A stretch of 32,310 nt of DNA from Synechococcaceae bacterium WB4_1_0192 (GTDB lineage: Bacteria > Cyanobacteriota > Cyanobacteriia > PCC-6307 > Cyanobiaceae). The position numbers were made by a program, and so were the translations under genes. Positions 8,263-15,803 of the stretch are shown here, in pieces (the stretch's first letter is position 1; each line of letters opens with the position of its first letter). Under the pieces are notes generated by a model that saw only the letters and a program-made list of their open reading frames with translations, did no database searches and had not been told where the DNA came from. The DNA lies in assembly GCA_009926195.1 (NCBI GenBank), contig RFPK01000001.1, positions 1 through 32,310 on the forward strand, in the 5' to 3' direction.

Positions 8263-8562
8263 GTGCCCCCTGCACTGTCAGCACCGCCGATCCAGGCGCC
8301 CGCAGGACCCCAGCGGATCCAGCTGGACTGCCGACTGGCCGATGGCGCCTGGCAGCCCTGCACGATGACGGTGGAGCGCATCGGTGAGCACTGGTGGCTG
8401 CAGGTGGGTAAGGAACGGCTGGAATTCCGCAGCGACGGCCGAGGAGCGGTGAGCCTGCGCGGGCGCAGCGGCATTGCCCGATCCGTGCAACCGGTGTGGG
8501 CTGCGGATCAGGCGCTGTGCTGGGACGGGGTCTGCGCCAGAGGGGAGCTGCCGCTGGACTGA
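8263..8562 (+). CDS. Small conserved picocyanobacterial protein, function unknown; N-terminus possibly disrupted
   Basis: The part from QRIQLDCRLADGAWQPC to CWDGVCARGELPLD has the look of a conserved globular domain with four cysteines (LDC, QPC, LCWDG, VCARG) that could form two disulfides, which suggests an exported protein. In its own frame the only nearby starts are GTG 8263 and TTG 8197, and neither gives a signal peptide. In the next frame an ATG at 8222 opens a hydrophobic signal-like stretch (MALVTVGMVALAPPC). One extra base in the C run at 8266-8270 would join the two into one secreted protein. Either the start is GTG 8263 or the gene has a frameshift. It ends 14 bases from the convergent cobW. 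Confidence 0.55.
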   Translation: MPPALSAPPIQAPAGPQRIQLDCRLADGAWQPCTMTVERIGEHWWLQVGKERLEFRSDGRGAVSLRGRSGIARSVQPVWAADQALCWDGVCARGELPLD

Positions 8563-8576
8563 GGAAGCGCCTGACC

Positions 8577-9725
8577 TCAGGACGAGGGCTGAAGCACAGC
8601 CTCGGCAAGGGCATCCTGCAGGGCCTCGCCATCCACCTGCAGACCCAGCGCCACCAGTTCCAGGCCGGGACGATCGCGCCGCTGCGTGGAGGGAGCAGCC
8701 GCATCGAACCAACACTCCAGACGGGGCCCGACCGCCTGGATCTGCAGCGGGTGGGCCTTACCGGACAGCCAGGCACGACCCTTGAGCCTGAGCAGCCCCT
8801 GCGCAGAAATCTGCGCCCGCAGCCGCTGCTCAAGTCGGGCACGATCCACTGCTCCCTCCAGCTGAATCACGGCCGAGCGCATCGCCACATGGCTGTGGTC
8901 GTGATGGTGGTGGCCGTCCTCGTCGTGGTCGTGGTCGTGGTCGTCGTGCTGAACGGGAGCGTGAGCAGCGTGGTGATCGGGATGATGGTGAGGAGCGGGG
9001 TCAGACCTGGACTCAACCGGGGCCTCCGGCCGCTCCAGGCCCAGCAGCACTGCAGCCGGCACCGCGCCACGCACCATCGGCAGCACGCTGACGCCCGGCC
9101 GGACCTGCTCCTGCAGCTGGGCCGTCAGTGCGGCGATCTGATCGGCACTGAGGCAATCGGCACGGCTGAGCAACACCAGATCAGCCGCCACCAGCTGATC
9201 GCGAAACAGATCATCGATGTCGCTCAGGTGATCGAGGCTGGGATCGGCCTGGCGCTGCGCTTCAAGGGCGCTGGGATCGCCGACGACGCTGCCGGCAGCG
9301 AGAGCTTCACCATCGACCACCGTCACCACACCGCTGACACGGGTCTGCGTACGGATCTCCGGCCAGCCGAAGGCCTGCACGAGGGGCAGGGGCAGGGCCA
9401 GGCCACTGGTCTCGACGACGATGCCGTCGAGCTGATCAGCCCGCTGGAGGAGGGTCTGCATCGTGGGCAGGAATTCATCCTGCACCGTGCAACAGAGACA
9501 ACCGTTCGCCAGTTCAACGACCCGATCGTCGAGCTCCTCTTCAGGGCAGAAGCCGCAGCTGCGGATCAGATCGCCATCGATGCCGACCTCACCGAACTCA
9601 TTCACGAGCACCGCCAGGCGGAGGCCGCTCTGGAGCAGCAGGCGCCGCAGCAGGGTCGACTTGCCAGCGCCAAGGAAGCCGGTCACCACGGTGACCGGCA
9701 GGCGCCGCAGAGCTGTGGACACCAT
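8577..9725 (-). CDS. cobW: CobW/COG0523-family GTPase, metal chaperone for cobalt (B12-regulated)
   Basis: A 382-residue G3E-family P-loop GTPase. The Walker A GFLGAGKST lies at about residues 16-24, the metal-binding GCLCC at 75-79, a Walker B-type VVETSG near 103-108 and a guanine-recognition SRAD at 187-190 in place of the usual SKxD/NKxD. Residues 246-279 are a histidine/aspartate-rich loop, likely for metal holding, followed by the C-terminal CobW domain. Such proteins deliver a metal to a target; CobW serves the cobalt step of cobalamin synthesis. Here it lies one base downstream of hupE behind a cobalamin riboswitch, which makes cobalt much more likely than zinc. Confidence 0.9.
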   Translation of the reverse strand: MVSTALRRLPVTVVTGFLGAGKSTLLRRLLLQSGLRLAVLVNEFGEVGIDGDLIRSCGFCPEEELDDRVVELANGCLCCTVQDEFLPTMQTLLQRADQLDGIVVETSGLALPLPLVQAFGWPEIRTQTRVSGVVTVVDGEALAAGSVVGDPSALEAQRQADPSLDHLSDIDDLFRDQLVAADLVLLSRADCLSADQIAALTAQLQEQVRPGVSVLPMVRGAVPAAVLLGLERPEAPVESRSDPAPHHHPDHHAAHAPVQHDDHDHDHDEDGHHHHDHSHVAMRSAVIQLEGAVDRARLEQRLRAQISAQGLLRLKGRAWLSGKAHPLQIQAVGPRLECWFDAAAPSTQRRDRPGLELVALGLQVDGEALQDALAEAVLQPSS

Positions 9726-9726
9726 C

Positions 9727-10371
9727 TCAGGGCACCAGGCTGGTCCAGGCGAAGGCGCCGCCGATCCCGATCAGCAGGCCAGCGCAGAGGCGGAGGCGGG
9801 CGGGGGTGCAGCGCTCAGCCCAGCGGCGCACCAGCCAAAGCGACACCAGCAGCAGGGCGCCCTGGCTGACCAGCAGACCTAGGAGGTAGAAGGCCACGGG
9901 GGTCGCTTCCCAACCGAGCACCGAGGCGCTCAGCACATAGCCGTGCAGGGCGAAAGCCGGCAGCAACAGCCAGCGCGGCAGGCGTTCGACCAGCACCAGG
10001 CCCACCACCACCAGGGACAGGGCGACAAGGGCCTCAGCAGCGGGAAGGCCGGGAAGGGCCAGGCCCAGGCCACTGGCGGTCAGACCCGTGGCCAGCAGAG
10101 CCAGCAGCCAGCGACCGGACTGACGCAGACCGACGAGGCCCAGAGCCAGCAGAAACACCAGGTGGTCCGGGCCGAGCAGGGGGTGGCCGATGCCACTGAG
10201 CAGACCGGCCAGTGGGGTGGGAGCGCTCTGGTGAAACAGCGCCATCAGGTGATGGGCTGATGCAGGGGCGGCAAGCAGCGCCAGAGCCAGAGGGAGGAGC
10301 AGGGGCAGAAAGCCGGACCTGGCTGCAGCGCTCGGGCGAGCAGCCAGGGGAGCCGAGAGGAGTTGAAGCAT
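9727..10371 (-). CDS. hupE: HupE/UreJ-family metal permease, probable cobalt transporter
   Basis: A 214-residue membrane protein with an N-terminal signal-like helix ending ASAHH and about six further hydrophobic segments. The family motif GHPLLGPDHLVFLLALG, with histidine and aspartate residues thought to bind the metal, is clear. HupE/UreJ proteins carry nickel or cobalt; in cyanobacteria members behind B12 riboswitches are taken to be cobalt importers. The frame is open upstream to 10437, but that part lies inside the riboswitch, so I take the ATG at 10371 as start. cobW follows after a single base. Confidence 0.9.
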   Translation of the reverse strand: MLQLLSAPLAARPSAAARSGFLPLLLPLALALLAAPASAHHLMALFHQSAPTPLAGLLSGIGHPLLGPDHLVFLLALGLVGLRQSGRWLLALLATGLTASGLGLALPGLPAAEALVALSLVVVGLVLVERLPRWLLLPAFALHGYVLSASVLGWEATPVAFYLLGLLVSQGALLLVSLWLVRRWAERCTPARLRLCAGLLIGIGGAFAWTSLVP

Positions 10372-10404
10372 CCGGAAGCTGGTCCGCGCCAGGGATGAGA
10401 GGTA

Positions 10405-10535
10405 CAGGCCGGCGGGCGTTCTGACTGGGAACGGCACCGGGGCGGTGGCGCTCCTTCACAGCTGCGGGACAGTGCCGGACTTGCACCGGACTTTCCCCCT
10501 TGCGTCCCCGGGCTGATCACCCGAGGAACCGGAAG
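10405..10535 (-). promoter_or_regulatory. Cobalamin (AdoCbl) riboswitch controlling hupE-cobW
   Basis: Read on the minus strand, the core shows GGGGGAAAGTCCGGTGCAAG, then TCCGGCACTGTCCCGCAGCT and GTGAAGG, and the 3' part AGTCAGAACGCCCGCC. These are the conserved B12-box and junction elements of the cobalamin riboswitch class. Only about 35 bases separate the aptamer from the hupE ATG and no terminator hairpin with a T run is seen, which suggests control of translation initiation: high cobalamin would shut off hupE and cobW. The 5' boundary is approximate; the aptamer begins within about 20 bases of the upstream gene's stop. Confidence 0.93.
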
Positions 10536-10553
10536 TGCAATCTAGGCACAGGG

Positions 10554-11099
10554 TCAGCGGCAGGCCAGGCTCTCGCGGGTCTCGACGCCGGTACGGGGGT
10601 TGGTGCCGCTGGCGCGTGCGCACAGGGCCTTCTGCTGCGGGAGGTCCAGCACGGCGTCGGTGAAATCGGCGCCCTCGATCTGAGCGTCAGCGAATTTGCT
10701 GTTCATGAGCATCGCGTTGCGCAGCACCGCACCGGTGAGATCGGCACCGTCAAAGCGGGTGGCGAAGGCCACCGCATCCTCGAGATCGGCACCGCTGAGG
10801 TCAGCCTTCTGGAGATTGGCCGTGTTGAACACGGCACCGCGCAGGTCGGTGTCACGGAGGTTGAATCCGGCCATCTCGGCCTTGAGGAACTCCTGCTGCT
10901 GCAGGTTGCGGCCGTGCATGTCCGGCTGCAGGTCCTTGAGGCTGCGCTGGCCGCGCAATTCCGGTGCGGTGATCGCCTGGGCGGGGGCAACGGCCAGCAG
11001 CAGACCGAAGCCCTGCACCAGCAACGGCAGCACAAGGGCTGCGGCGAAGCCGGCGCGGAACACGGGCCGCAGCAGCCTCGCCAGGATCCGCCGGGGCAT
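10554..11099 (-). CDS. Exported pentapeptide-repeat protein (probably thylakoid lumen)
   Basis: A 181-residue protein. Residues 1 to about 43 form a signal peptide: arginine-rich start (MPRRILARLLRPVFRAG), a hydrophobic core and an APAQA cleavage site. The mature part holds tandem A(D/N)LxX pentapeptide repeats, such as TDLRGAVFNTANLQKADLSG, which fold into a right-handed quadrilateral helix, and ends with two cysteines (ALCARASG and SLACR) that may pair. It resembles lumenal pentapeptide proteins conserved from cyanobacteria to plant chloroplasts, whose role is unclear. The frame extends up to 11183, but the signal peptide fits a start at ATG 11099. It lies just upstream of the riboswitch on the same strand. 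Confidence 0.82.
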   Translation of the reverse strand: MPRRILARLLRPVFRAGFAAALVLPLLVQGFGLLLAVAPAQAITAPELRGQRSLKDLQPDMHGRNLQQQEFLKAEMAGFNLRDTDLRGAVFNTANLQKADLSGADLEDAVAFATRFDGADLTGAVLRNAMLMNSKFADAQIEGADFTDAVLDLPQQKALCARASGTNPRTGVETRESLACR

Positions 11100-11239
11100 G
11101 AACCCCGCCGCAACTGGATCAGCACCGTCCCGGCTGCGCTCCTCTGCCGACCGGCCCTGGTTCAGCCGCCTTCCGTTCTGCACCGCACCACTAGCTTGGG
11201 GCGCTCAAGTTATGGCAGCAAGCCGCCCCGGCGCGACCC

Positions 11240-11917
11240 ATGAGCAAAGCCCTGCGCGTGGTGGTTCCCCCTCACCCCCTGATCGGCCACTGGCTGACCC
11301 TGCTGCGCGATCAGCAGACGCCGCCCGCCCTGTTCGCCTCCGCGATGGCGGAACTGGGTCGCTGGCTCACCTATGAGGCAATCCGCGACTGGATTCCCTA
11401 CCAGCGGGTGATGGTGAACACACCTCTGGCCAGCACCGAAGGCACGGTTGTGGATGGCACGGTGCCGCTGCTGGCGGTGCCGCTGCTGCGGGCCGGCCTT
11501 GGCCTGTGGGAGGGGGCGCGCCCGGTGCTTCCCAACGCCGCCGTGGCGCACATGGGCTTCATGGCCGCTGGAGACAGCAGCGAGCCGGCCTGTTATCTCG
11601 ATGCGCTGCCCCAGACGATCCCGGCCAACGCCGGGGTGCTGGTGTTCGCGCCGCTGGTGGCCAGCGGCGCGACATTGCTGCAGGTGCTGGAACGGCTGGA
11701 GGCCCGCGGCGTGGCTGGCGTGCGCGTGCGGGTGATCACCACCCTGGCCGCCAGCCCCGGGCTGAAGCGTCTGGGTGAGCGGTACGGCGATCTGACGATC
11801 TACACCGCCTGCATCGACGCCGAGCTCGACCAGGACAACCGGATCCTGCCGGGTCTTGGCGATGCCGGCGAGCGCCTCTATGGGCTTGAGCTGAGCGGCG
11901 CGATGGCGGCGAACTGA
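11240..11917 (+). CDS. Uracil phosphoribosyltransferase-like protein with altered PRPP loop
   Basis: A 225-residue type I phosphoribosyltransferase fold protein. VVPPHPLIGHWLTLLR at the start and the segment VPLLRAGLGLWEGARPVLP are typical of uracil phosphoribosyltransferase (Upp). However, the PRPP-binding loop, normally DPMLATG, reads APLVASG (residues 137-143), so the acidic residue that contacts ribose is missing, and the C-terminal uracil-binding GDAGERLYG is only partly like GDAGDRxxGT. It may be a weak or repurposed enzyme; I recall that picocyanobacterial Upp homologues are often diverged. The ATG at 11240 is the natural start. A small gene follows 45 bases later. Confidence 0.8.
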   Translation: MSKALRVVVPPHPLIGHWLTLLRDQQTPPALFASAMAELGRWLTYEAIRDWIPYQRVMVNTPLASTEGTVVDGTVPLLAVPLLRAGLGLWEGARPVLPNAAVAHMGFMAAGDSSEPACYLDALPQTIPANAGVLVFAPLVASGATLLQVLERLEARGVAGVRVRVITTLAASPGLKRLGERYGDLTIYTACIDAELDQDNRILPGLGDAGERLYGLELSGAMAAN

Positions 11918-11962
11918 GGAGATCCGTAGGCTGAAGCTCAGTTCAACGGCAACGCAGCGGCC

Positions 11963-12259
11963 ATGGCCAACCGAGACGGCGGATCAGGCTCCCTCGGCAC
12001 CCTGCTGGCCGGAGCCGTTCTCGGCGCGGCGGGCCTGGCCTGGTGGATGCTCTCGGAAAGCGAGCGCCGCCGCCAGCGCAAGCTCGAACTGACGCGCTAT
12101 TCCAGCGGAGATGCGGATGCCGGCGAAGCCCTGGAGGCCGGCGACGACGGGCACCCCAGACGCGAGCAGGACCTCCAGGACAAGGTCCACCAGCTCAACC
12201 AGGCGATCGAGGACGTGCGCCGCCAGCTGGAGGGCCTCAGCACCCAGGGGCAGAACTGA
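11963..12259 (+). CDS. Small membrane-anchored protein with coiled-coil tail, unknown function
   Basis: A 98-residue protein. A glycine-rich N-terminus leads into one membrane helix (TLLAGAVLGAAGLAWWML, about residues 13-30), followed by a basic stretch (ESERRRQRK) that would keep the C-terminus in the cytoplasm, a linker rich in acidic residues and Gly, and a short coiled coil (DLQDKVHQLNQAIEDVRRQL, about residues 69-88). No catalytic motif is seen. It sits between the Upp-like gene and ilvD on the same strand. Conserved proteins with this plan are common in picocyanobacteria, but I do not know a function. Confidence 0.7.
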   Translation: MANRDGGSGSLGTLLAGAVLGAAGLAWWMLSESERRRQRKLELTRYSSGDADAGEALEAGDDGHPRREQDLQDKVHQLNQAIEDVRRQLEGLSTQGQN

Positions 12260-12320
12260 TCGGCCTGACCGAACCGGCCTTGCCGGTCGGTAGGTTGCCT
12301 GTCAGCCACCCGCCCGCGTC

Positions 12321-13997
12321 ATGCTTCGCTCCGCCGCGATCACCCAGGGGATCCAGCGCTCCCCCAACCGCGCCATGCTGCGCGCCGTGGGCTTCGGCGA
12401 TGGCGATTTCAACAAGCCGATCATCGGCATCGCCAATGGCTACAGCACGATCACGCCGTGCAACGTCGGTCTGAACGATCTGGCCCGGCGCGCTGAAGAG
12501 GCCGCCCGCGCTGCCGGCGCGATGCCGCAGATGTTCGGCACGATCACCGTGAGCGACGGGATCTCGATGGGCACCGAGGGGATGAAGTACTCCCTGGTGA
12601 GCCGCGAGGTGATCGCCGACGCCATCGAGACCGCCTGCAATGGTGAATCGATGGACGGCGTGCTGGCCGTCGGCGGCTGCGACAAGAACATGCCCGGCGC
12701 CATGCTGGCGATGGCCCGCATGAACATTCCCGCCATCTTTGTGTATGGCGGCACGATCAAACCCGGAAAGCTCGGCGGGTGCGACCTCACCGTGGTCAGC
12801 GCCTTCGAGGCCGTGGGTCAGTACACCGCCGGCTCGATTGATGAGGAACGGCTGACGGCCGTCGAGAAGAACGCCTGCCCCGGCGCCGGCAGCTGCGGCG
12901 GCATGTTCACCGCCAACACGATGAGTTCAGCCATCGAGGCCATGGGCCTGAGCCTGCCCGGCAGCTCCACCATGGCTGCGGAGGACGCGGAGAAGGCGGA
13001 TTCGGCCGCGCGCAGCGCCGAGGTGTTGGTGCAGGCGATCGCGGCCGACATCCGTCCGCTCGATCTGCTCACCCGCGAGGCGTTTGAGAACGCGATCAGC
13101 GTGATCATGGCGGTGGGCGGCTCCACCAATGCCGTGCTGCACCTGCTGGCGATCGCCCGCACGGCCGGTGTGCCGCTGAGCATCGACGACTTCGAAACGA
13201 TCCGGCAACGCGTGCCGGTGATCTGCGATCTCAAGCCGAGCGGCCGCTACGTGACCACCGACCTGCACGCGGCCGGTGGCATTCCCCAGGTGATGAAGCT
13301 GCTGCTCGATGCGGGTCTGCTGCATGGCGACTGCCGCACGATCGAGGGCAGGACGCTGCGCGAGGTGCTGGCCGATGTGCCCGCTGAACCGGCTGCCGAT
13401 CAGGACGTGATCCGTCCGCTCAGCAATCCGCTCTACGCCAAGGGGCACCTGGCGGTTCTCAAGGGCAACCTGGCCGAGGAGGGCAGCGTGGCCAAGATCT
13501 CCGGTGTGAAGACACCGGTGCTCACAGGCCCGGCACGGGTGTTCGAGTGCGAGGAGGAATGCCTGGCAGCCATCCTGGCCGGCCGGATCGTGGCCGGTGA
13601 TGTGGTGGTGGTGCGCAATGAAGGTCCCGTCGGCGGTCCCGGCATGCGCGAGATGCTCAGCCCGACTGCCGCGATCATCGGCCAGGGCCTCGGCGACAAG
13701 GTGGCCCTGATCACCGATGGCCGCTTCTCCGGCGGCACCTACGGTCTGGTGGTGGGTCACGTGGCACCGGAAGCGGCGGTGGGCGGCACGATCGGCCTGG
13801 TCCATGAAGGCGACAGCATCACGGTGGACGCGCACCAGCTGCTGATTCAGCTGAACGTGGATGAGAGCGAACTGGCCAGGCGCCGTGCTGCCTGGGTCAA
13901 ACCAGAGCCCCGCTATCGCACCGGTGTGCTGGGCAAGTACGCGCGTCTGGTGAGCAGCAGCAGCAAGGGCGCTGTCACCGATCAGCCGGATCTCTGA
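12321..13997 (+). CDS. ilvD: Dihydroxy-acid dehydratase
   Basis: A 558-residue enzyme that dehydrates dihydroxy-acids to 2-oxo acids in valine, leucine and isoleucine synthesis. Three cysteines that can hold an iron-sulfur cluster are visible: Cys47 in TPCN, Cys120 in GGCDKNMPG and Cys192 in GSCGGMFTANTM; this arrangement fits the [2Fe-2S] form found in plants and many bacteria. The C-terminal DGRFSGGTYGLVVGHVAPEA motif is intact. The length is normal and no break is seen. Convergent with the small gene at 14029-14457. Confidence 0.97.
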   Translation: MLRSAAITQGIQRSPNRAMLRAVGFGDGDFNKPIIGIANGYSTITPCNVGLNDLARRAEEAARAAGAMPQMFGTITVSDGISMGTEGMKYSLVSREVIADAIETACNGESMDGVLAVGGCDKNMPGAMLAMARMNIPAIFVYGGTIKPGKLGGCDLTVVSAFEAVGQYTAGSIDEERLTAVEKNACPGAGSCGGMFTANTMSSAIEAMGLSLPGSSTMAAEDAEKADSAARSAEVLVQAIAADIRPLDLLTREAFENAISVIMAVGGSTNAVLHLLAIARTAGVPLSIDDFETIRQRVPVICDLKPSGRYVTTDLHAAGGIPQVMKLLLDAGLLHGDCRTIEGRTLREVLADVPAEPAADQDVIRPLSNPLYAKGHLAVLKGNLAEEGSVAKISGVKTPVLTGPARVFECEEECLAAILAGRIVAGDVVVVRNEGPVGGPGMREMLSPTAAIIGQGLGDKVALITDGRFSGGTYGLVVGHVAPEAAVGGTIGLVHEGDSITVDAHQLLIQLNVDESELARRRAAWVKPEPRYRTGVLGKYARLVSSSSKGAVTDQPDL

Positions 13998-14028
13998 GCC
14001 GTCAGGCAGGTTGAGGCCGGCGGCGCTG

Positions 14029-14457
14029 TCATGGGCTGGCCAGCAACGCCCTCACCCGCCGGCAGAAGGCCTCCAGAGGGATGCCATCAGCGGGACGCTC
14101 ACAGCGTTCCCCGCTCGCCGACTGCATCCACACGGGGTGATTGCCATGCCAGAGCATCGGCGCCTCTGAATCGGCGATCAGGCTGAGCGTCAGGTTCAGC
14201 GCGTCGCCACTGCGGTAGATCTCCAGCTCCAGATCCCGCTCGGGATGGCGCTGGCCATCGGCATCCCGAGCCTCGATCATCAGGCAGCACTCGCTGATCG
14301 CAGACCTGGGATCCGGGGCCGGTCCATTGAATCGCAGCCCATGACGCCAGGGACGCAGGCAATGGTCAGCCGCCCGGGCGAGATCGCCAAGAAACGACGA
14401 CCAGACGTCGCCGGCATCGGCGCCATCAGCATCGTCAAGAAAGGCGGAGTCGTTCAA
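14029..14457 (-). CDS. Small hypothetical protein, TTG start overlapping the previous gene
   Basis: A 142-residue soluble protein with a moderately acidic N-terminus. There is no signal peptide and no membrane helix. PWRHGLRFNGPAPDPRS and the central LELEIYRSGDALNLTLSL look like ordinary beta-rich globular sequence; I do not recognise a family. The only reasonable start is TTG at 14457, which overlaps the stop of the CIA30 gene (TTGA), so translation is probably coupled. It is the last gene of the gnd-pgl-CIA30 run and faces ilvD tail to tail. Confidence 0.65.
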   Translation of the reverse strand: MNDSAFLDDADGADAGDVWSSFLGDLARAADHCLRPWRHGLRFNGPAPDPRSAISECCLMIEARDADGQRHPERDLELEIYRSGDALNLTLSLIADSEAPMLWHGNHPVWMQSASGERCERPADGIPLEAFCRRVRALLASP

Positions 14458-15029
14458 GGCACGGCCTCGATCGAGCGCACCAGCAGGCTCAGCTCGCCGG
14501 GGCGGAAGCCGGGGTTACGACCACCGATGTCGCCGAACTTGGAGTGGAGGATCTGCAGCCGCGTCACAGCGGCGGCGTCAAAACGCAGGGGCAAGCCCAC
14601 CGGCGTCGCCCGCACGCTGGCGGTCAGACGATTGAAGGGGATCGTCACCACCGAGGTGCCGCCGCTCTGGGTCGAGAACTCCGCCACCCAGCGCAGACCT
14701 CCGGGAATCAACTCCGTCAGTCCTGCAACGCCATCGCGGCAGGCGATCGCCAGCTTGTAGCGACGACCATCACCATCAAGAACAAGACGCAGGGCGCCAT
14801 AGGCGGAAAGATCGAGGGGTGGCGCATACAGAGGGGAGCGGCAACTCACGAAGCCGCCACCTTCCGGTTCCACATAAGCCTCCAGTGCCAGGCCATCGCT
14901 GGTGGAACGACAATCGCCCTGGCTACGGCCACCCATGATCGTGTCATTGAGGGGCTGCCAACCGGCGAAGCCATCCGCCGACACGATCAGCAGCGGAGCT
15001 GGAGGCATGGCTGGAGGGAGCGGAACCAT
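14454..15029 (-). CDS. CIA30-family protein (complex I intermediate-associated protein 30 domain)
   Basis: A 191-residue protein with a CIA30/NDUFAF1-type galactose-binding-like fold. WQPLNDTIMGGRSQG near residues 24-38 is the family opening (the DxVMGG motif), and the central FSTQSGGTSVVTIPFNRL also fits. In mitochondria the relative helps assemble complex I; in cyanobacteria the role is unknown, and a link to the NDH-1 complex is only a guess. Start could also be the ATG at 15008. It follows pgl by 29 bases and overlaps the next gene by four bases. Confidence 0.82.
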   Translation of the reverse strand: MVPLPPAMPPAPLLIVSADGFAGWQPLNDTIMGGRSQGDCRSTSDGLALEAYVEPEGGGFVSCRSPLYAPPLDLSAYGALRLVLDGDGRRYKLAIACRDGVAGLTELIPGGLRWVAEFSTQSGGTSVVTIPFNRLTASVRATPVGLPLRFDAAAVTRLQILHSKFGDIGGRNPGFRPGELSLLVRSIEAVP

Positions 15030-15058
15030 CGGCCGCGAGCGCAGGCGAAGAACGGACC

Positions 15059-15790
15059 TCAGCCTGGCGCAGCCAGGCCCTCGGCCGCGGCGGCATCGGC
15101 CAGCAACAGCACAGGGCGGTGCGGGCGCACCAGCCGGGCCGGTGTGCGCTCAACGGGCTCGCCCGGATCGAGCAGACGCTGCAGGGCCTGGCGTTTCGCC
15201 GACCCGCTGACCAGCATGATCACCTGCCGGGCAGCACTGAGCACGGGAGCCGTGAGCGTGATCCGCTCCAGCCCCTTACCCGCACCCACCGTGACCGCTC
15301 GATCGCGGATCGTGGTGGCGGCACTGCCGGGAAACAGCGAGGCGGTGTGGCCATCCTCACCAAGACCGAGCAACATCAGATCGAACACCGGCGGATCCCC
15401 CGGGCAGAGCTGACGCACATGGCGCTCAAACGCCTCGGCTGAGGCCTCGGGAGTGGCGAGTTCGGTCGGGACAGGATGAAAGCGGGCGCCTGATCCGGGA
15501 CCGTCGGGGGCCAGGAGGGTCTTGGCGAGCATGCCGGCGTTGCTGGCAGGATCACTGGCCGGCACCCAGCGCTCATCACCCAGCACCACATCGACCCTGT
15601 TCCACGGCAGGTGTTCACGGTTGAGGAGGCGATAGGCGGCTGCCGGGGTGCCTCCACCGGAAAGGGCGATCTGAGCGCGATCCCGTTCATCGAGGGCCAG
15701 ATCAATCAACGAGGCGATGCGCTCCGCGCAGCGGCGGGCGAGCAGCTCGGCATCGGCGAGGACATCGAGCTGGTAGGTGGGAGACGTCAT
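15059..15790 (-). CDS. pgl: 6-phosphogluconolactonase
   Basis: A 243-residue enzyme that hydrolyses 6-phosphogluconolactone in the oxidative pentose phosphate pathway. Motifs are IALSGGGTPAAAYRLL near the N-terminus, DVVLGDERWVP, and LLGLGEDGHTASLFPG, all typical of the DevB/Pgl family. The frame continues up to 15850 but the conserved protein starts at ATG 15790 (MTSPTYQLDVL); GGAG lies seven bases upstream and overlaps the end of gnd. It is 13 bases after gnd, so the second and third steps of the pathway are encoded together. Confidence 0.95.
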   Translation of the reverse strand: MTSPTYQLDVLADAELLARRCAERIASLIDLALDERDRAQIALSGGGTPAAAYRLLNREHLPWNRVDVVLGDERWVPASDPASNAGMLAKTLLAPDGPGSGARFHPVPTELATPEASAEAFERHVRQLCPGDPPVFDLMLLGLGEDGHTASLFPGSAATTIRDRAVTVGAGKGLERITLTAPVLSAARQVIMLVSGSAKRQALQRLLDPGEPVERTPARLVRPHRPVLLLADAAAAEGLAAPG

Positions 15791-15803
15791 CGATGGTCTC
15801 CAC

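Noticed and set aside
8880..8960. Repeated GTGGTCGTGGTC-like pattern, resembling a tandem repeat.
   Set aside because: It is the opposite strand of the His/Asp-rich loop of CobW; the pattern follows from codons for His and Asp.
10372..10437. N-terminal extension of HupE up to 10437.
   Set aside because: These codons lie within and just after the cobalamin riboswitch; the signal-like helix starts properly at the ATG at 10371.
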